Shown here: positions 11,100 through 22,911 of the stretch, in pieces
Position numbering within the stretch: the stretch's first letter is position 1
Layout of the letters: each line of letters begins with the position of its first letter
Origin: Datisca glomerata
Taxonomy: Eukaryota > Streptophyta > Magnoliopsida > Cucurbitales > Datiscaceae
Assembly (NCBI GenBank): GCA_003255025.1
Contig: QANY01004032.1
Span: 1,916,756 to 1,980,755 of the forward strand
DNA length: 64,000 nucleotides
Direction of reading: 5' to 3'
The notes under the pieces: model-generated
The model's input: only the letters and a program-made list of their open reading frames with translations
Databases searched by the model: none
What the model was told of the DNA's origin: nothing
Position numbers and translations under genes: made by a program

Positions 11100-11680
11100 C
11101 TAGATCTTGGATACTATCCATGCATCTGAGATTGAGAAAATGTTGAAAGTTGAAGGGGGCAATGAGTGTGTGCCACTAGATTACCTCTTAGATCTCACCC
11201 AAAATGTCTTGAAGGAAGATAAGGGCTCTTTATGCTCTGTGTATATATGGCACCATGTTGTTTCCTAAGATTAAAGGTTATGTTGATGAGTGATAAAAAT
11301 GTTCCTGTAAGTTGAACATGGTGTTAACCCTGTTATCTCAATTCTTGCTGAGACTTTTCGTTCCTTAAATCACATCTGAGTGTTTGGAAAAGGGAAGTTC
11401 ATTGGCTCTCCATCTTTTTTATGTATTTGGATTCTTAGCCATCTAAACTGTCCACTAGATTTCAAATGTCCTCAAGTTAAGTTTTCAAGTCCATGAATGA
11501 AGATGATAATTCCCATTGTAGAATTCGAAATGACCAAATGGAATCCGTAGTTTCCCACAAAAGAGGTGTGGCTCTCATACCTATCAAAGTTGAAAGTTGA
11601 GGATGTTATCTGGAAAGCCATTGGATGTCGTCAACATCGATGATATATAGATGATGCGACTTTCAATGGGTCCACTAATG
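11100..11680 (+). pseudogene. DUF7745-like extra frame of Tat element (relic)
   Basis: Plus-strand translation across stops gives phrases such as VPLDYLLDLTQNVL, VEHGVNPVISILAETFRSLN, FLCIWILSHLNCPLDF and YLSKLKVEDVIWKAIG. These resemble the plant retrotransposon-associated domain DUF7745 found before gag in many Tat elements. At least six stops or shifts break it. Its role in the element is not established. Family assignment is from recollection of the pattern, not a search. Confidence 0.55.
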
Positions 11681-11799
11681 GTGCTTCGTCAATTATGCAT
11701 GAGATAGTTTGTCTCTACCACGCACGCCTGGAAAATAAAGAAAAGGGTATAAAATGAGAAGAACTGCATGAACGACACAAAGGAGTATGAAGTGTGGCT

Positions 11800-12775
11800 T
11801 GAGAATAGAGGTAAAGTAATTATTGTCTTACCAGTTGAGGATTTACAATCATACAAGCCATTTTTTGCAGATGACGTATCTGATACAACTTCCAAAATTC
11901 TTCTATTCTTTACTCCATATTCAATCCTTTCACCGATCACTATAATGTAAGAGAAATTATTTGAAGTGTTTCCAATCATCCTACAATAAAATGGAGATCT
12001 TAAGGTGTTGATAAACATTGCAGCCATCTCTTTTTCTGATAAGGCGGGTAGTACCTGAGCAGCTAATTCGCTCCACCTTTGCGCATATTATTTAAAGCCT
12101 TCAGTAGGCTTTTTCTCCATCCTTTGTAGATACAGACAATCAGGAGCTATGTCTATGTTGTACTCATATTGTCTTAGGAAAGCATAAGCTAAATCTTTCC
12201 ACCTTCGAATATGTTAGTTATCCAATTGGATATACCAGTGAGATGTAAGCCCCATCAAGCTATCTTGAAAGAAATGAATCAACAACTTATCATCATTTGC
12301 ACAAGCAGTCATCTTTCTGCAGTACATGATAAGGTGACATCTCGGGCATATACTGCCATCATATTTTTCAAAATCAGGTAGTTTGAATTTGTGTGGGAAT
12401 GTTACATCCAGGACCAAACATAATTGGATGGCATCAATGGTTCCATAAACATCTGACCCTTCAATGGCGCGTAATCTCTCCTCTAAAAAGTCTAGTTTAT
12501 CTTTCGACAACGGGTCTTTTCTTGGTTTGGTAACATGCCTCCACACCTTTATCGACATCGGGTATGATGATTGATTTATTAGCAAGTTCGCCTTGTGGAG
12601 TGAAAGCTTGGTTGTGGCCAAGTGCCATTGTGGATGGGTTGTACCCAATTTTCCCTGATTGCATCACTATTGGACATTTATAAATGCATAATGCTGGATA
12701 TTTACAGGTGGTGAAGCATGCTGAAAGTGGTCAGTCATATGTGGCAAATACCTCATAAATTCTGTACAATTATCA
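11800..12775 (-). pseudogene. Tat-like gag, N-terminal part, inverted
   Basis: The minus strand encodes the first part of a Ty3/gypsy gag: a helical segment (LDFLEERLRAIEG), then KLPDFEKYDGSICPRCHL, then LLIHFFQDSLMG and HWYIQLDN. After a stop near 12213 comes MAAMFINTLRSPFY and IIVIGERIEYGVK. This is the retrotransposon gag core, in correct internal order but on the opposite strand from the rest of the element. The remainder of gag starts on the plus strand right next to it (12787). An internal inversion with one breakpoint near 12780 and another near 11700-11800 explains this. Confidence 0.8.
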
Positions 12776-12786
12776 CTCCAACATTT

Positions 12787-13545
12787 CAAAACAACCCAAG
12801 ACCTGATTTTAGACTACCGACTCACTAGCAGAATGTTGGTCAGGCTTATCAGCCTCAAAGGGGAAATAGAAAAAATCAATATTTTGTCCAATATGATCCA
12901 ATCCCTATGTCGTATACAGAACTCCTACCACAATTGATATAGAATAATCAATTGGTGTTGATTCCTTATGAACCTCTCCAGTCATCCTATCCAAGGTGGT
13001 ATGATCCTACTGCTCGTTGTGATTATCATGCTGGGGCAGTGGGACATTCGACTGAGAATTTCACAGCATTAAAGGGTAGAGTACAAGCTTTGATGAATGC
13101 TGGATGGTTGAATTTCAAAAAGGCTATTGGGAACCCAGATATTAATTCCAACCCTCTACCAAATCATGAGAATCCTACCGTAAACGTAATTGAGGAATCT
13201 TCTCCATATGGAAAGAAGGATGTGGCAGATGTGAGCACGTCAATGGAAATACTCTTCCATCTTCTTTCAAAAGTGGGGTACATCTACCCAAAACGCTGAG
13301 AGGATGAAGGCATTTCTAAGAAGCAAATACATGAATTTGATGTTTGTTTCATAAGAATGTGAGTGGGCATACAATTGAGGGATGTGCTGATTTTAAAATG
13401 GAAGTGCAAAGGTTGTTGGATGCAAAGATACTTACAATAAGTCATAAAGGAGAAAGGGAACACCAAGAAGATGACTCTTTATTCCTCATGATAACTAAAA
13501 AATTGTCTAAAGTAATTATTGAAGTGTCGTCATATATCTGAAAAC
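12787..13545 (+). pseudogene. Tat-like gag, C-terminal part
   Basis: Contains RWYDPTARCDYHAGAVGHST, the variant zinc-knuckle region of Tat gag (C-x2-H-x5-H form). The final cysteine is replaced by phenylalanine (ENF). A second similar knuckle remnant, GHTIEGCADFK, occurs near 13360-13395 in another frame. Frames change at about 13300 and 13345, and stops occur at 12826 and 13299. This directly abuts the inverted gag start. Confidence 0.78.
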
Positions 13546-14330
13546 CTCTCACAATACATTATGAGGAAAAGTCAACTCGCACCACTACGTCTTATGCTCT
13601 GATGCCCATCATCATCCAAATACCGGATGTATTTGCTTACAAAGATTCAAGAGCAGTAGCATGGAGGTATGGATATGAGGTTATTGCAACCAGTAACGAC
13701 AAAACTCAAGCGCTACCGAGGAGTGGTAGATGCTACACGCCAAAAGTTTTAAAGATGACAATGGTAATTTTAAAAGGCAAAGGAAAGAGAAAGCCAAAGA
13801 AAGCGACACTAGTCATGAGCTCCAAAAAGTGATGTATAGTGACCAAATGATAGACCCGTATATAATGAGAGATACAAAGACAAAAAAAGTAGTGTGTGAA
13901 TTTTTGAAGCTCATCATGCGAAGCGAGTATAAGGTGATAGAACAACTTAACCGCTTACTTGCTCGCATATTCTTACTATCACTTTTTCTTACTTCTGAAA
14001 CACATCGCCAAGTATATCCATGAAATGTAGAGATTATGTTATTGCAAAAGTATTGATTGATAACGACTCATCTCTAAATGTAATGCCAAGATCCACACTA
14101 GCAAAGCTATCTGTGGACGCGACACATATGGAGCATTTGACGCTACCCAAAGAGAAGTGGTCGAAGACATAGTTATACAAATTTGAATCGGGCCAAGCCT
14201 ATTCAATATTATTTTCCAAGTGATGGACATAACTGTAGCATACAGTTATCTTTTAGGTCAACCATGGATTCACTCTACTGGGGAAATACCATCTTCTTTA
14301 CATCAGAAGCTAACATTTATAATAGATCAT
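13546..14330 (+). pseudogene. Tat-like gag-protease linker and aspartic protease
   Basis: The linker is recognisable by VFAYKDSRAVAWRYGYEV (about 13630-13680). The protease region reads VLIDNDSSLNVMPRSTLAKL near 14050-14110. Tat proteases usually have DNGSS there, so the glycine of the active-site loop is aspartate. After a frame change the second half follows at 14220 (MDITVAYSYLLGQPWIHSTG), including the LLGQPW flap-side motif. Confidence 0.75.
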
Positions 14331-14519
14331 AAACTCATTTGTATATGTAGGGAAGAAGATTTATTGGTATTTAAGTTGGTCACCATGTCATATGTTGAGG
14401 CGGCAGAAGAAGTATTTGAGTGCTCATTTCGATCATTTGAGATTGTGAACACCACATTTGTTGCTAGTGCGAAACTCGCTCCAACGTCAAGTCTATTAAA
14501 AGTATCTCAGATGGTGGAA

Positions 14520-15560
14520 AAAATTGATGATAAAAGGGAGATACAAGCCAGGCAAAAGACTCGGGGGTAAGTATCAAGGAATAAATAAGTTAATCATTTG
14601 GGAGAAGAATGAGCAAAGGTTTGGGCTTGGATATATACCGACCAAGGCTAATAGAGGGAGAGTGGAAGCTCAAAAGAAAGACATGATTATTGCCAGGCTC
14701 GAAAATAGGGAATTCGACATGAAAATGGCAATCATACCCCATATTTCTGAATCCTTCAGAAGTAGGAGAACTTCATTCGAAGAATTGGTTACAGTAGAGT
14801 AGTACGACCTTGGAGATGATATCACCCAGCTTTCAATATCTACAATCTCGGGAAAATCATCAAGTGCAAGTATAGAGGACTTGGTTTTTCGCATATCGAT
14901 GTCTTAGTAGATAAGACTGCAGGACATTCAACCTTCTCTTTCATAGATGGTGCTTCAGAGTATAACCAAATTAAAATGGCTCCTGAAAACCTTGAAAAGA
15001 CAACTTTTATAACTTTGTAGGGTACATTTTGTTATAAATTAAGCCATTTGGTCTAAAGAATGCATGGGCGACTTACCAATGGGCAATGGTAACACTATTT
15101 CATGATATGATGTATAAAGAAACCAAATTGTACGTTGATGATATGATCAAAAAATCTCGTCAAGGGGAAGATCACAATGTCACTCTGCGAAAACTATTTG
15201 AACGGTTGAGAAAGTTCTAGTTAAAGCTTAACCTGACAAAGTGTACATTCGCAGCATCTTCAGGGAAACTACTTGGTTTTTGTGAGCAAGGAATAAATAA
15301 AAGTTTACCCTGACAAGGTTCGAGCCATCATTGATATGCCACCACCTTAAACTCAAAAGAAATTTAAAGGTTTCTTGGGGAGATTAAATTACATAGCCCA
15401 TTTCATCTCACAGCTAACTGCAACTTGTGAACCTATCTTTAATCTTTTAATCTTCTCTGTAAAAGTGATACAGAAGGATGGAATGATTTCCAAAATTCAT
15501 TTGAGAAGATCTAGCGATACTTGCAAAATCCGCCTATACTTGTTCTCCAACTCCAGGACG
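14520..15560 (+). pseudogene. Tat-like reverse transcriptase
   Basis: A connector (FGLGYIPTKANRGR near 14630, IPHISESF near 14740) leads into reverse transcriptase motifs: DGASEYNQIKMAPEN (near 14950), TTFITL, GTFCYKL and YVDDM (15131-15145), with a following lysine-rich primer-grip area (LNLTKCTFAASSGKLLGF). The YVDD box is intact. The IDGASEYNQIKM block keeps its first aspartate. Stops at about 15018 and 15220 and several shifts make it non-functional. Confidence 0.82.
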
Positions 15561-15570
15561 TCCAATCAAT

Positions 15571-15960
15571 TTGTATCTTATAGTAACAGAAAAATTCATA
15601 GGTAGCGTACTTGGTCAACACGATGCCTCGGGAAGGAAAGAACAAGCAATATACTATTTAAGCAAAAGGTTCACAAACTATGAGGCTAATTATTCGATGT
15701 TGGAGAAAACGTGTAGTGTAGTAGTCTGGGTTGCTCATCGGCTTAGACAGTATATGTTATACCACACCACTTGGTTAATTTCAAAGATAGATCCAGTCAA
15801 GTATATCTTTGAAAAGCCATCACTTTCTGGGCGAATTGCTAAATGAAAATTGTTGTCCACGGAATATGATATTGTCTATGTCACAAGAAAGTCAATGAAA
15901 GGAAGTGTACTTACTGATTATCTGACAGATTAACCCGTGCAAGATTATGAGCCTATGAAG
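15571..15960 (+). pseudogene. Tat-like RNase H
   Basis: Frame with GSVLGQHDASGRKEQAIYYL and LSKRFTNYEANYSMLEKTC, the RNase H-like domain that follows reverse transcriptase in Ty3/gypsy elements (conserved YYLSK and E.NY..LEK). It continues into LLSTEYDIVYVTRKSMKGS after a stop near 15844. Confidence 0.8.
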
Positions 15961-15989
15961 TTTGATTTTCCTGATGAGAACATACCAGT

Positions 15990-16315
15990 CATATTAAAAA
16001 TTGAATTAAAATCTATGGATCTAGAATTGTGGACAATGTTATTTGATGGCGTATCTAATGATGTATGACATGGAATTGGGGCAATCTCCATATCTCCTAA
16101 GGGAAAGTTTTTTCCATTCACGGCAAAACTATGTTTTGATTGTACAAACAATGTGGCAGAATATGAGGCTTGTTCCATGAGAATTAAAGTAACTTGTGAT
16201 ATGAAGATAAGGAAGTTTCGAGTGTACAGAGATTCGTTATTGGTGATACGACAACTAAACGGGGAATGGGAAGCTAGAGACTTCAAGATGGTACCTTACA
16301 ATAAACATGCAACTA
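15990..16315 (+). pseudogene. Tat-like second (archaeal-type) RNase H
   Basis: Reads WTMLFDGVSNDV, then HGIGAISISPKGKFFPFT, then CTNNVAEYEACSMRIK and VYRDSLLVIRQLNGEWEARD. These are the D, E and D positions of the extra RNase H domain acquired by Tat elements. The third aspartate is kept (RDS). The frame stops making sense at 16315, where a copied Copia LTR segment begins. The expected link to integrase is missing. Confidence 0.8.
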
Positions 16316-16936
16316 CTGTCCTTTATCTATTATTAGTTAGACTTGTATAAATATCTTTGGTGAGCGTAATCAGAATGTTATCGATGGCTATCTTTCAAGC
16401 CTGTATCTCTTTCTTCATCTTCTTGCTTCCTTCTTCTTGTTTCCTTCTTCTCAAACTTTCTTCTTCTCTTACTAATTTTTTTTCTGCATAATATCAGTAA
16501 ACTTCAACACTGATATTTCCACATAAACAAGTATGAAGTATGAACCATGTCTCAGAATTTTTAAATGAGAGCAACCTTCTAGAGTAGCTATATGGATTTT
16601 GCTAGCTTCTAGTACGACCATGTTTGTCATTTGCTTCTCTTGTTGAGCCCGTTCTTCAGCCGGTGGATGGCAGTCAATTACTTCTTAGCTGCTTGGCCTG
16701 TAGAGGTGCTCTTGTCGTGGTGAGGAAGCGCTTGTCGTTCCTTGAGATTTCTTTGCTTTTCCTCATCTTCTGAAAGAGCGGGATCAATTGCTTGTGATCT
16801 ATCTGCAAATTGACCTTAAATTCTATTAGCTTAGCCATGATGTTGCTTAACTTTTATCGTTAATCTTCACAGTAGTACTACCTCTGTTTCTAGTTCTTAG
16901 GTTTCTAGTTTCTAGCTGTTTGCTCTTCTGAATTGT
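16316..16936 (+). repeat. Copied Copia LTR end plus flank
   Basis: Nearly identical to 22701-23324. It contains the last 208 bases of the Copia LTR (to 16523), the TAAAC target repeat (16524-16528) and 408 bases of the DNA that flanks the Copia element. Because the flank is included, this is a later segmental copy and not an independent LTR insertion. Confidence 0.85.
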
Positions 16937-17941
16937 CGTTAATCAAAAAAATTCTTCATAAGAATTTGTTTTCAAACAAATTCTTCATAAGAAACTTGAC
17001 CTCTACTTAATGCTTAGGAATGTGTTGAGGCGGCTAGTGGAAAAGATTTCGATTGCGGTGAGGCGGCGGAGGTTGCGCCAGTGGTGGCCGTAAGAGGCAG
17101 CACCTAGAGTGGTTAGTCATAGTTTAGATCCTTGGTGTACACCGTGCGGTTTTAAGTACCGACTTATAGTTTATGTCATCTCACAGCACGTAAAAGAACT
17201 AAAATGATGAAAATCATAAGTGTAGTCACAGTACTATACTTATCTCTCTCTTTTATCACAGAATATATGTTGATATTAAGTAAATTATTATTTCTATTTA
17301 AATCGCTTCTCTTTTCATATAGACTACAATATATTACAATATTAAATAAAATTAGGATAACTGGTCAGAAGCAACAAAGTGATTAATCTAATTACCTATG
17401 CTTTCACAAAAAGGTTTTACATATGCCAGGAATGATTAAAGACATATAAATTATAATTAGGTTGACTTTTTTTAACATCCTTTAGAATAGAGAAAGAGAA
17501 GCTTAACCTAATTATCTTAGTAGTGCAACAATTAATTGAACAATTCAATTGAGATAATATTTGTGAGTTTTTGTTTTCTTTGTGCCTAAAAATAAAACAA
17601 ACTTTAGTGCCACTTGATACAACTGGCCGGAGTTTTGATATATGTGCGTGTGTGTTTGAAATTTTAGCCTATGAATGTAGACAAAATACTAGTAACTATT
17701 TTACAAAAGGATGCGCGTACATATTAATGACTTTTGACCCTTTTAAGTCGAATAAATTAGTTAACTGTTTGGGACTTGACAGAGGGGAATATACCATAAT
17801 GATAATATTTCAAACTATCTAATAATTCAAATAATTGGTTCGAAGAATGTATCTTTTAAATTTGATGTGATTTAGAGACTGAAATATTAGGCGGTTTACA
17901 AAAAAGTATATGCTAACATTTAAATGAGAGTAGCTTTAAGT
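16937..17941. other. Unclassified stretch between copied segment and Copia 5' LTR
   Basis: No convincing coding trace on either strand. A short GC-richer patch near 17030-17110 (GAGGCGGCGGAGG) stands out from the AT-rich surroundings. The origin is unknown; it is part of the DNA that received the Copia element. Confidence 0.35.
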
Positions 17942-17946
17942 TAAAC
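17942..17946. repeat. Target-site duplication TAAAC, left
   Basis: Direct repeat with 22912-22916, immediately outside the Copia LTRs. Confidence 0.75.
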
Positions 17947-18213
17947 CGTTAATAGCATTTTATGCTTTATAGTTGTACTCTTTTAGCTCACTGTGTTGTA
18001 CTTAGTAAAGTTGTTTGCTAACTATCCTTTATCTCTTATTAGGTAGACTTGTATAAATAACTTTGGTGAGCTTAATGAGAAGGTTATCGAAGGAGCCTTC
18101 AAGCCTATATCTCTTTCTTCATCTTCTTGCTTCCTTCTTCTCAATTTTTCTTCTTCTCTTACTAATTTCATTTCTGCATAATATCAATAAACTTCAACAG
18201 TGATATTTCGACA
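17947..18213 (+). repeat. Copia element 1, 5' LTR
   Basis: Matches the 3' LTR from CATTTTAT onward. Its first bases are CGTTA where the 3' LTR has TGTTA. It ends in ACA. A TATA-like TATAAATAA lies about 105 bases from the start, followed by a TC-rich stretch. Confidence 0.85.
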
Positions 18214-18226
18214 TGGTAACAAAGCC
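18214..18226 (+). other. Copia element 1 primer-binding site
   Basis: TGGTAACAAAGCC directly follows the LTR, two mismatches from the common tRNA-Met primer site. Confidence 0.6.
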
Positions 18227-18239
18227 TTTGTAGTGACAC

Positions 18240-19196
18240 ATGTCCATCATGGCATCTAAAGATCTCGCGCATGCTCATTCTCCTATTTTTCTTCTCTCAA
18301 ATATCTGCAATCTGATTTCTATCAAATTACACTCCACAAATTTCATACTTTGGAAGTATCATATTACTTCAATTCTCAAAGCCCATTCCATCTTTGGTTA
18401 TGTTGATGGAACTCTTAAATGTCCCGAATCTATAATCAAGAATGGCAAAGATAAAGATATTGTCAACCCGAAGCATGGTCATTGGATTTCTCAACACCAA
18501 GCTTTGATGACCCTCATAAATGCCACCCTCACCCTTATGGGCCTTTCTTATGTTGTTGTATGCAAGACATCCATGTATGTTTGAAGCTCTATAGAAAAGA
18601 GATTTTCATCAGTATCAAGATCCAACATCTTGTAACTTAAATCTGATATTTAGAGTATTCAAAAGAAAGCTAATGAAGACATTGATTCTTATATACTAAG
18701 GATCAAAGAGATGAAAGACAGATTGTTTGTTGTCAATCTCAATGATGAAGATATGCTTACATACACTATTAATTAATGGGCTACCTTCTGAGTATAATAC
18801 TCTAAAGACAACTATTAAAGCACGAGTTGAACCAATGGGATTGGAAAAATCGCATGTCATACTAAAGTCAGAAGAGAGATTCATTATCTCTCAAACAAAA
18901 TAGCATGATAATCTGGTTCAAACCACATCTTTTTATGCAACACACACAACAATTTTGGTAGAGGTGGTCAATTTAACAGAGGAATAGGTAGGTCAATTAG
19001 AGGAGGTGGAAGATTCTTTTAATGTAGAGGTAACAATCAAAGAGGAAGAGGCCAATCACCCTCAATCCTTGGTAATCCTCGTAGATCAAATGGCCAGTTC
19101 AGTAATGGCAATAATCCAGGTTCAAGAATTATTTGTCAGATCTGTCAAAGGCCTGGGCATAGTGTTATTGATTGTTATCATCGTATGAACTATTCA
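18240..19196 (+). pseudogene. Copia element 1 gag
   Basis: Begins with a 114-residue frame (18240-18584) that has the gag core phrase IKLHSTNFILWKYHITSIL and GYVDGTLKCP. It continues in other frames to the zinc knuckle CQICQRPGHSVIDC (about 19135-19176). That knuckle has a complete CCHC pattern. Several shifts and stops lie between. Confidence 0.82.
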
Positions 19197-19546
19197 TACT
19201 AAGGCAAACATCCACGTGCTCAGCTTGCTGCTATGGCAACCATAACATTTCAACCTTTAGCAGATTCAACCAACTCTCATTCTCAAACCTGGCTCACAGA
19301 TTCTGGCTGTAATTCACACATTTCACCATATATCAATAACCTTTTCTTCTCATCTGAATATCATCATCGTATGAACTATTCATACTAAGGCCAACATCCA
19401 CTTGCTCAGCTTGCTGCTATGGCAACCATAACATCTCAACATTTGGCAGATTCAACCAACTCTCATTCTGAAACCTGGCTCACAAAGGCTGTAATTCACA
19501 CATTTCACCATATATCAATAACCTTTTCTTCTCATCTGAATATCAT
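19179..19546 (+). repeat. 186-bp tandem duplication over the protease site
   Basis: Unit 1 (19179-19364) and unit 2 (19365-19546) are near-identical direct copies. Unit 1 encodes TWLTDSGCNSHIS, the Copia protease signature with an intact DSG. Unit 2 has lost about four bases there (TWLTKAV), so its copy lacks the active site. Confidence 0.85.
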
Positions 19547-19801
19547 GGAGATGATAATATAGTTGTAGGGAATGGTAACACCCTTCCTATTTCTTACATT
19601 GGATCAGGTTCATCATCTATCAAAATCAAATTCATTTAATATGTCTAAAATTTTCTATGTGCTAAATATTTCTTCTAACTTGCTATATATTTATCAATTA
19701 TACCTTGATAACAATTGTATCTTTATTTTTATGCTAATTTCTTCATTATCCAGGATAAAACTAAGGGGACAATCATGTATTAAGGTCTAAGTGAAAATGG
19801 G

Positions 19802-20518
19802 TTGTATCCTATTCCTTTTACCATTTCAGCTCCAAAATCTTCTTTTGCACCAATGGCTTATTTGGGAACAAAGTTTTCAGACACAACTTGCCATGCTAGG
19901 CTTGGACATGCATCAAACATTATTGTAAAGCAAATTCTTGATAGAGCACACTTACCTCATAGTCCTGCTTCTAATTCTTGTATCTGTGAAGGATGTTTAC
20001 ATAGTAAAATGTCTAGATTGTCATTTAATCTTTCTTTTTCTATATCAAATTCATTCTTAGAACTTATTCATTCTGATGTATGGGGCCCTTCACCCATTGT
20101 ATCAAGTTCTGGTTATAAATACTACTTGTCTTTTGTTGATAACTTCTCCAAATTTGTATGGCTCTTCCCTCTTAAAGGTAAGTTTGAAGTTTTCTCTATA
20201 TTTCAAATATTTAAGGCCTATACGAAAAATTAATTCTCTACTAAACTCAAAGTGTTAAGAACAGATGGTGGAGGTGAGTACTCTAGCACCGCCTTTAAAC
20301 CTTTTCTTCAAAATAATCGCATAATACATCAGAAATCCTATCCATATACTCCACAGCAAAATGGTATTGCTAAAAGAAAGTATAGGCATGTTGTAGAAAC
20401 AGCCCTTCCTATACTTTTTCATGTTTCTTTACCCTTTGAATTATGGTATTATGCATTTTCTGCATTTAATAATTTGCCACCTTACGAAAAATTGTATGGA
20501 AAACTTCCAGATTACTGA
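19802..20518 (+). pseudogene. Copia element 1 integrase
   Basis: The pre-integrase zinc motif is present (HARLGHAS, then CICEGCLHSKM). The integrase core has its first aspartate in HSDVWGPS and its second in LRTDGGGEY. The third catalytic residue, normally glutamate before RK in the NG.A.RK block, is lysine (NGIAKRKYRH, codon AAA). A stop at 20231 splits the domain into frames 19802-20233 and 20252-20518. Confidence 0.85.
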
Positions 20519-21063
20519 CATCTCAAAGTTTTTGGATGTGCTTTCGATCCCTTCCTTAGGCCATACAATGCTCACAAGCTTTAATAAAAAACAGTAAATT
20601 GTGTGTTTCTAGGTTATGCTCAAGAATTTAAAGGCTATTTGCGTTTTAATCCAAAGCATGATATATTTAATACTTCTAGGCATGTCATATTTGATGAAAC
20701 TAAGTTCCCATACATGTCATTAACTAATAAGTCATTGGTGCATCATCTTATCAAAATCTAAAATAGTATGACAATACCTGGTTTATTTTAGCTTTCTTGC
20801 CTTCTGCTACAAACTCTTAAGTTAATACCTCTGATAGTTTAGAATCTTCTCCTATTCATGTTACTGATTCTGTTATTACATATCATAGTACATCTGCTGA
20901 ATCATCAAACACTACAGATTCTAACTCTTTACAGGTTGGACCACTGGCACAAAACTTACCTGATATATCCAATTCTCTTATTATTGATCTAAACCTATCT
21001 CAACCTCCCACTATTGTTGAGAATAACCCTTCGCAACCTGCTCAACCTGTCAATCAACATCCT

Positions 21064-21885
21064 ATGAAAATCAGATCTAAAGTTGGTATTTCAAAGAAGA
21101 AAGCCTTTCAAGCATCCACTTTATCTGCTCTAGCTTCCTCTGAACCTACCTCATTTTCAGTAGCATCTAAAAGTCCTCATTGGATTGGAGCTATGAATGA
21201 AGAACTCAATGCCTTACGTAATCAAAATACTTGGTCTCTTGTCCCATTGCCTCCAAATAGGAATCTTGTAGGAAGCAAATGGGTCTTCAGAATCAAATAT
21301 AATCAAGATGGATCTATAGCTAGACATAAAGCCATACTTGTTGCCAAGGGGTGTCACCAAGAAGTTGGACTTGATTTTGAGGAAACTTTCAGCCCTGTAG
21401 TAAAAATTCCCACTGTTAGAGTTATATCATCTTTGGCAGCACAGCTTGGTTGGAGTTTGTGGCAACTTGATGTAAAGAATGCCTTCTTGCATGTGCTGCT
21501 CCAAGAAGAGGTTTATATGAGTCAACCTCTAGGTTTTATATTTCCTAACTATGTATGCAAACTCAACAAGCCTCTCTATGGTTTAAAACAGACACCAAGG
21601 GCGTGCTTTGAGAGATTCACCACACATCTGAGGACCTTGGGCTTCTTGGTCTCTTCATCAGATCCATCTTTATTTATTAGAACTACTAGTAACTCCGTGA
21701 CATATCTTCTATGATATGTTGATGACATTGCCCTAACAGGAATAGATTCTTCCTATGTAAAGCATCATATCTCTGTGTTGAAACAAGAGTTTGATATGAC
21801 TGATTTGGGAAAGTTGAAGTACTTCTTGGGACTTGAACTTCAATGTGTTGATTAAGGTATTTTTTTAATCAACAAAAGCATGCTC
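21064..21885 (+). pseudogene. Copia element 1 reverse transcriptase
   Basis: The 216-residue frame holds the typical Copia reverse transcriptase start (WIGAMNEELNAL, NTWSLVPLP, LVGSKWVFRIKYN), then DFEETFSPVVK, the first catalytic aspartate in WQLDVKNAFLH, and LYGLKQTPRA. A TGA at 21712-21714 falls directly before YVDDIALTG. YVDD itself is intact in the same frame beyond the stop. Confidence 0.88.
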
Positions 21886-22129
21886 AAGATCTTCTTCTAA
21901 AGGCTAGAATGAGTCTGGCAAAACATTGCATCTCACCTTGCTGCACAAAAACTTATTTATTAGCCCACATTGGGTCACCCTTATTTGACAACAGTGTACA
22001 TAAGCTTAGTTGGTGCTCTTCAGTACTTGACTTTTACTAGGCCAAACATTGCTTTTATAGTGAACAAAGTTTGCCAATTCATGCATGCTTCCACTACAAC
22101 ACACTTGCTACTGTTAAACGTATTTTAAG

Positions 22130-22617
22130 ATATATCTCAAACACTTTACTGATACGGATTAGGCTAGGGATCCTTCAGACAGACGATGCACTACTGGTTA
22201 TGTTAGTTTTCTTGGTTTAAATCTCATCTCTTAGTGTGCTAAGAAGCAACATATAGTGGCAAGGTCCTCAATAGAGGCTGAATACAAGGCTTTAGCTAAC
22301 ATTGTAGCTGAACTTGCTTGGTTGAGACAGCTTCTATGTGATCTGCATATTTTTCTCAAGACTCCTCCAACTCTGTGGTATGATAACACATCTGCTATAG
22401 CATTAACTTACAACCCTATTTTTCATGCTAGGACTAAGGTTGTTGAAATAGATTATCACTTTGTTAGAGAGAGATTGTGAAGAAGGATCTTCAATTAGAC
22501 ACATTAATACAGAGTTTCAGCTACCAAATATGTTTACAAAGCCTTTAGCCTCTTCCAGATTCTTATCTCTTAAGCATAAACGCATGCCCTCTCAAGAGTA
22601 CATGAGTTTGAGGGGGA
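22130..22617 (+). pseudogene. Copia element 1 RNase H and polypurine tract
   Basis: Frame 22256-22480 has SSIEAEYKALANIVAELAWL and LWYDNTSAIALT, the E and D positions of Copia RNase H. It is shifted at about 22475 into SIRHINTEFQLPNMFTKPL, the conserved C-terminal block. TTTGAGGGGGA just before the 3' LTR is the polypurine tract. Confidence 0.85.
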
Positions 22618-22911
22618 TGTTATTATGTTTAACATTTTATACTTTATAGCGTTGTACTCTTTTAGCTCACTGTGTTGTACTTAGTAAAGTTGTTTACTAA
22701 CTGTCCTTTATCTATTATTAGTTAGACTTGTATAAATATCTTTGATGAGCGTAATCAGAATGTTATCGATGGCTATCTTTCAAGCATGTATCTCTTTCTT
22801 CATCTTCTTGCTTCCTTCTTCTTCTTGTTTCCTTCTTCTCAAACTTTCTTCTTTTCTTACTAATTTTTTTTCTGTATAATATCAGTAAACTTCAACACTG
22901 ATATTTCCACA
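22618..22911 (+). repeat. Copia element 1, 3' LTR
   Basis: A 294-bp TGTTA...CCACA unit following the polypurine tract, with TAAAC directly after. Its last 211 bases were copied to 16316-16523. Confidence 0.88.

Larger units (their letters stand above)
17947..22911 (+). mobile_element. Copia element 1 (full length, defective)
   Basis: Short LTRs (17947-18213 and 22618-22911), a degenerate tRNA-Met primer site (18214-18226), gag with CCHC knuckle, protease, integrase, reverse transcriptase and RNase H in the standard Copia order, a polypurine tract (about 22608-22617) and a TAAAC target duplication. Stops, frame changes and lost catalytic residues occur throughout. The short LTR suggests the Ale/Retrofit-type group, which is inference. 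It sits inside the Tat-like element between its second RNase H and its integrase. Confidence 0.9.

Noticed and set aside
16316..16523. Independent solo Copia LTR
   Set aside because: The TAAAC repeat and over 400 bp of the neighbouring flank are copied with it, so it is part of a segmental copy.
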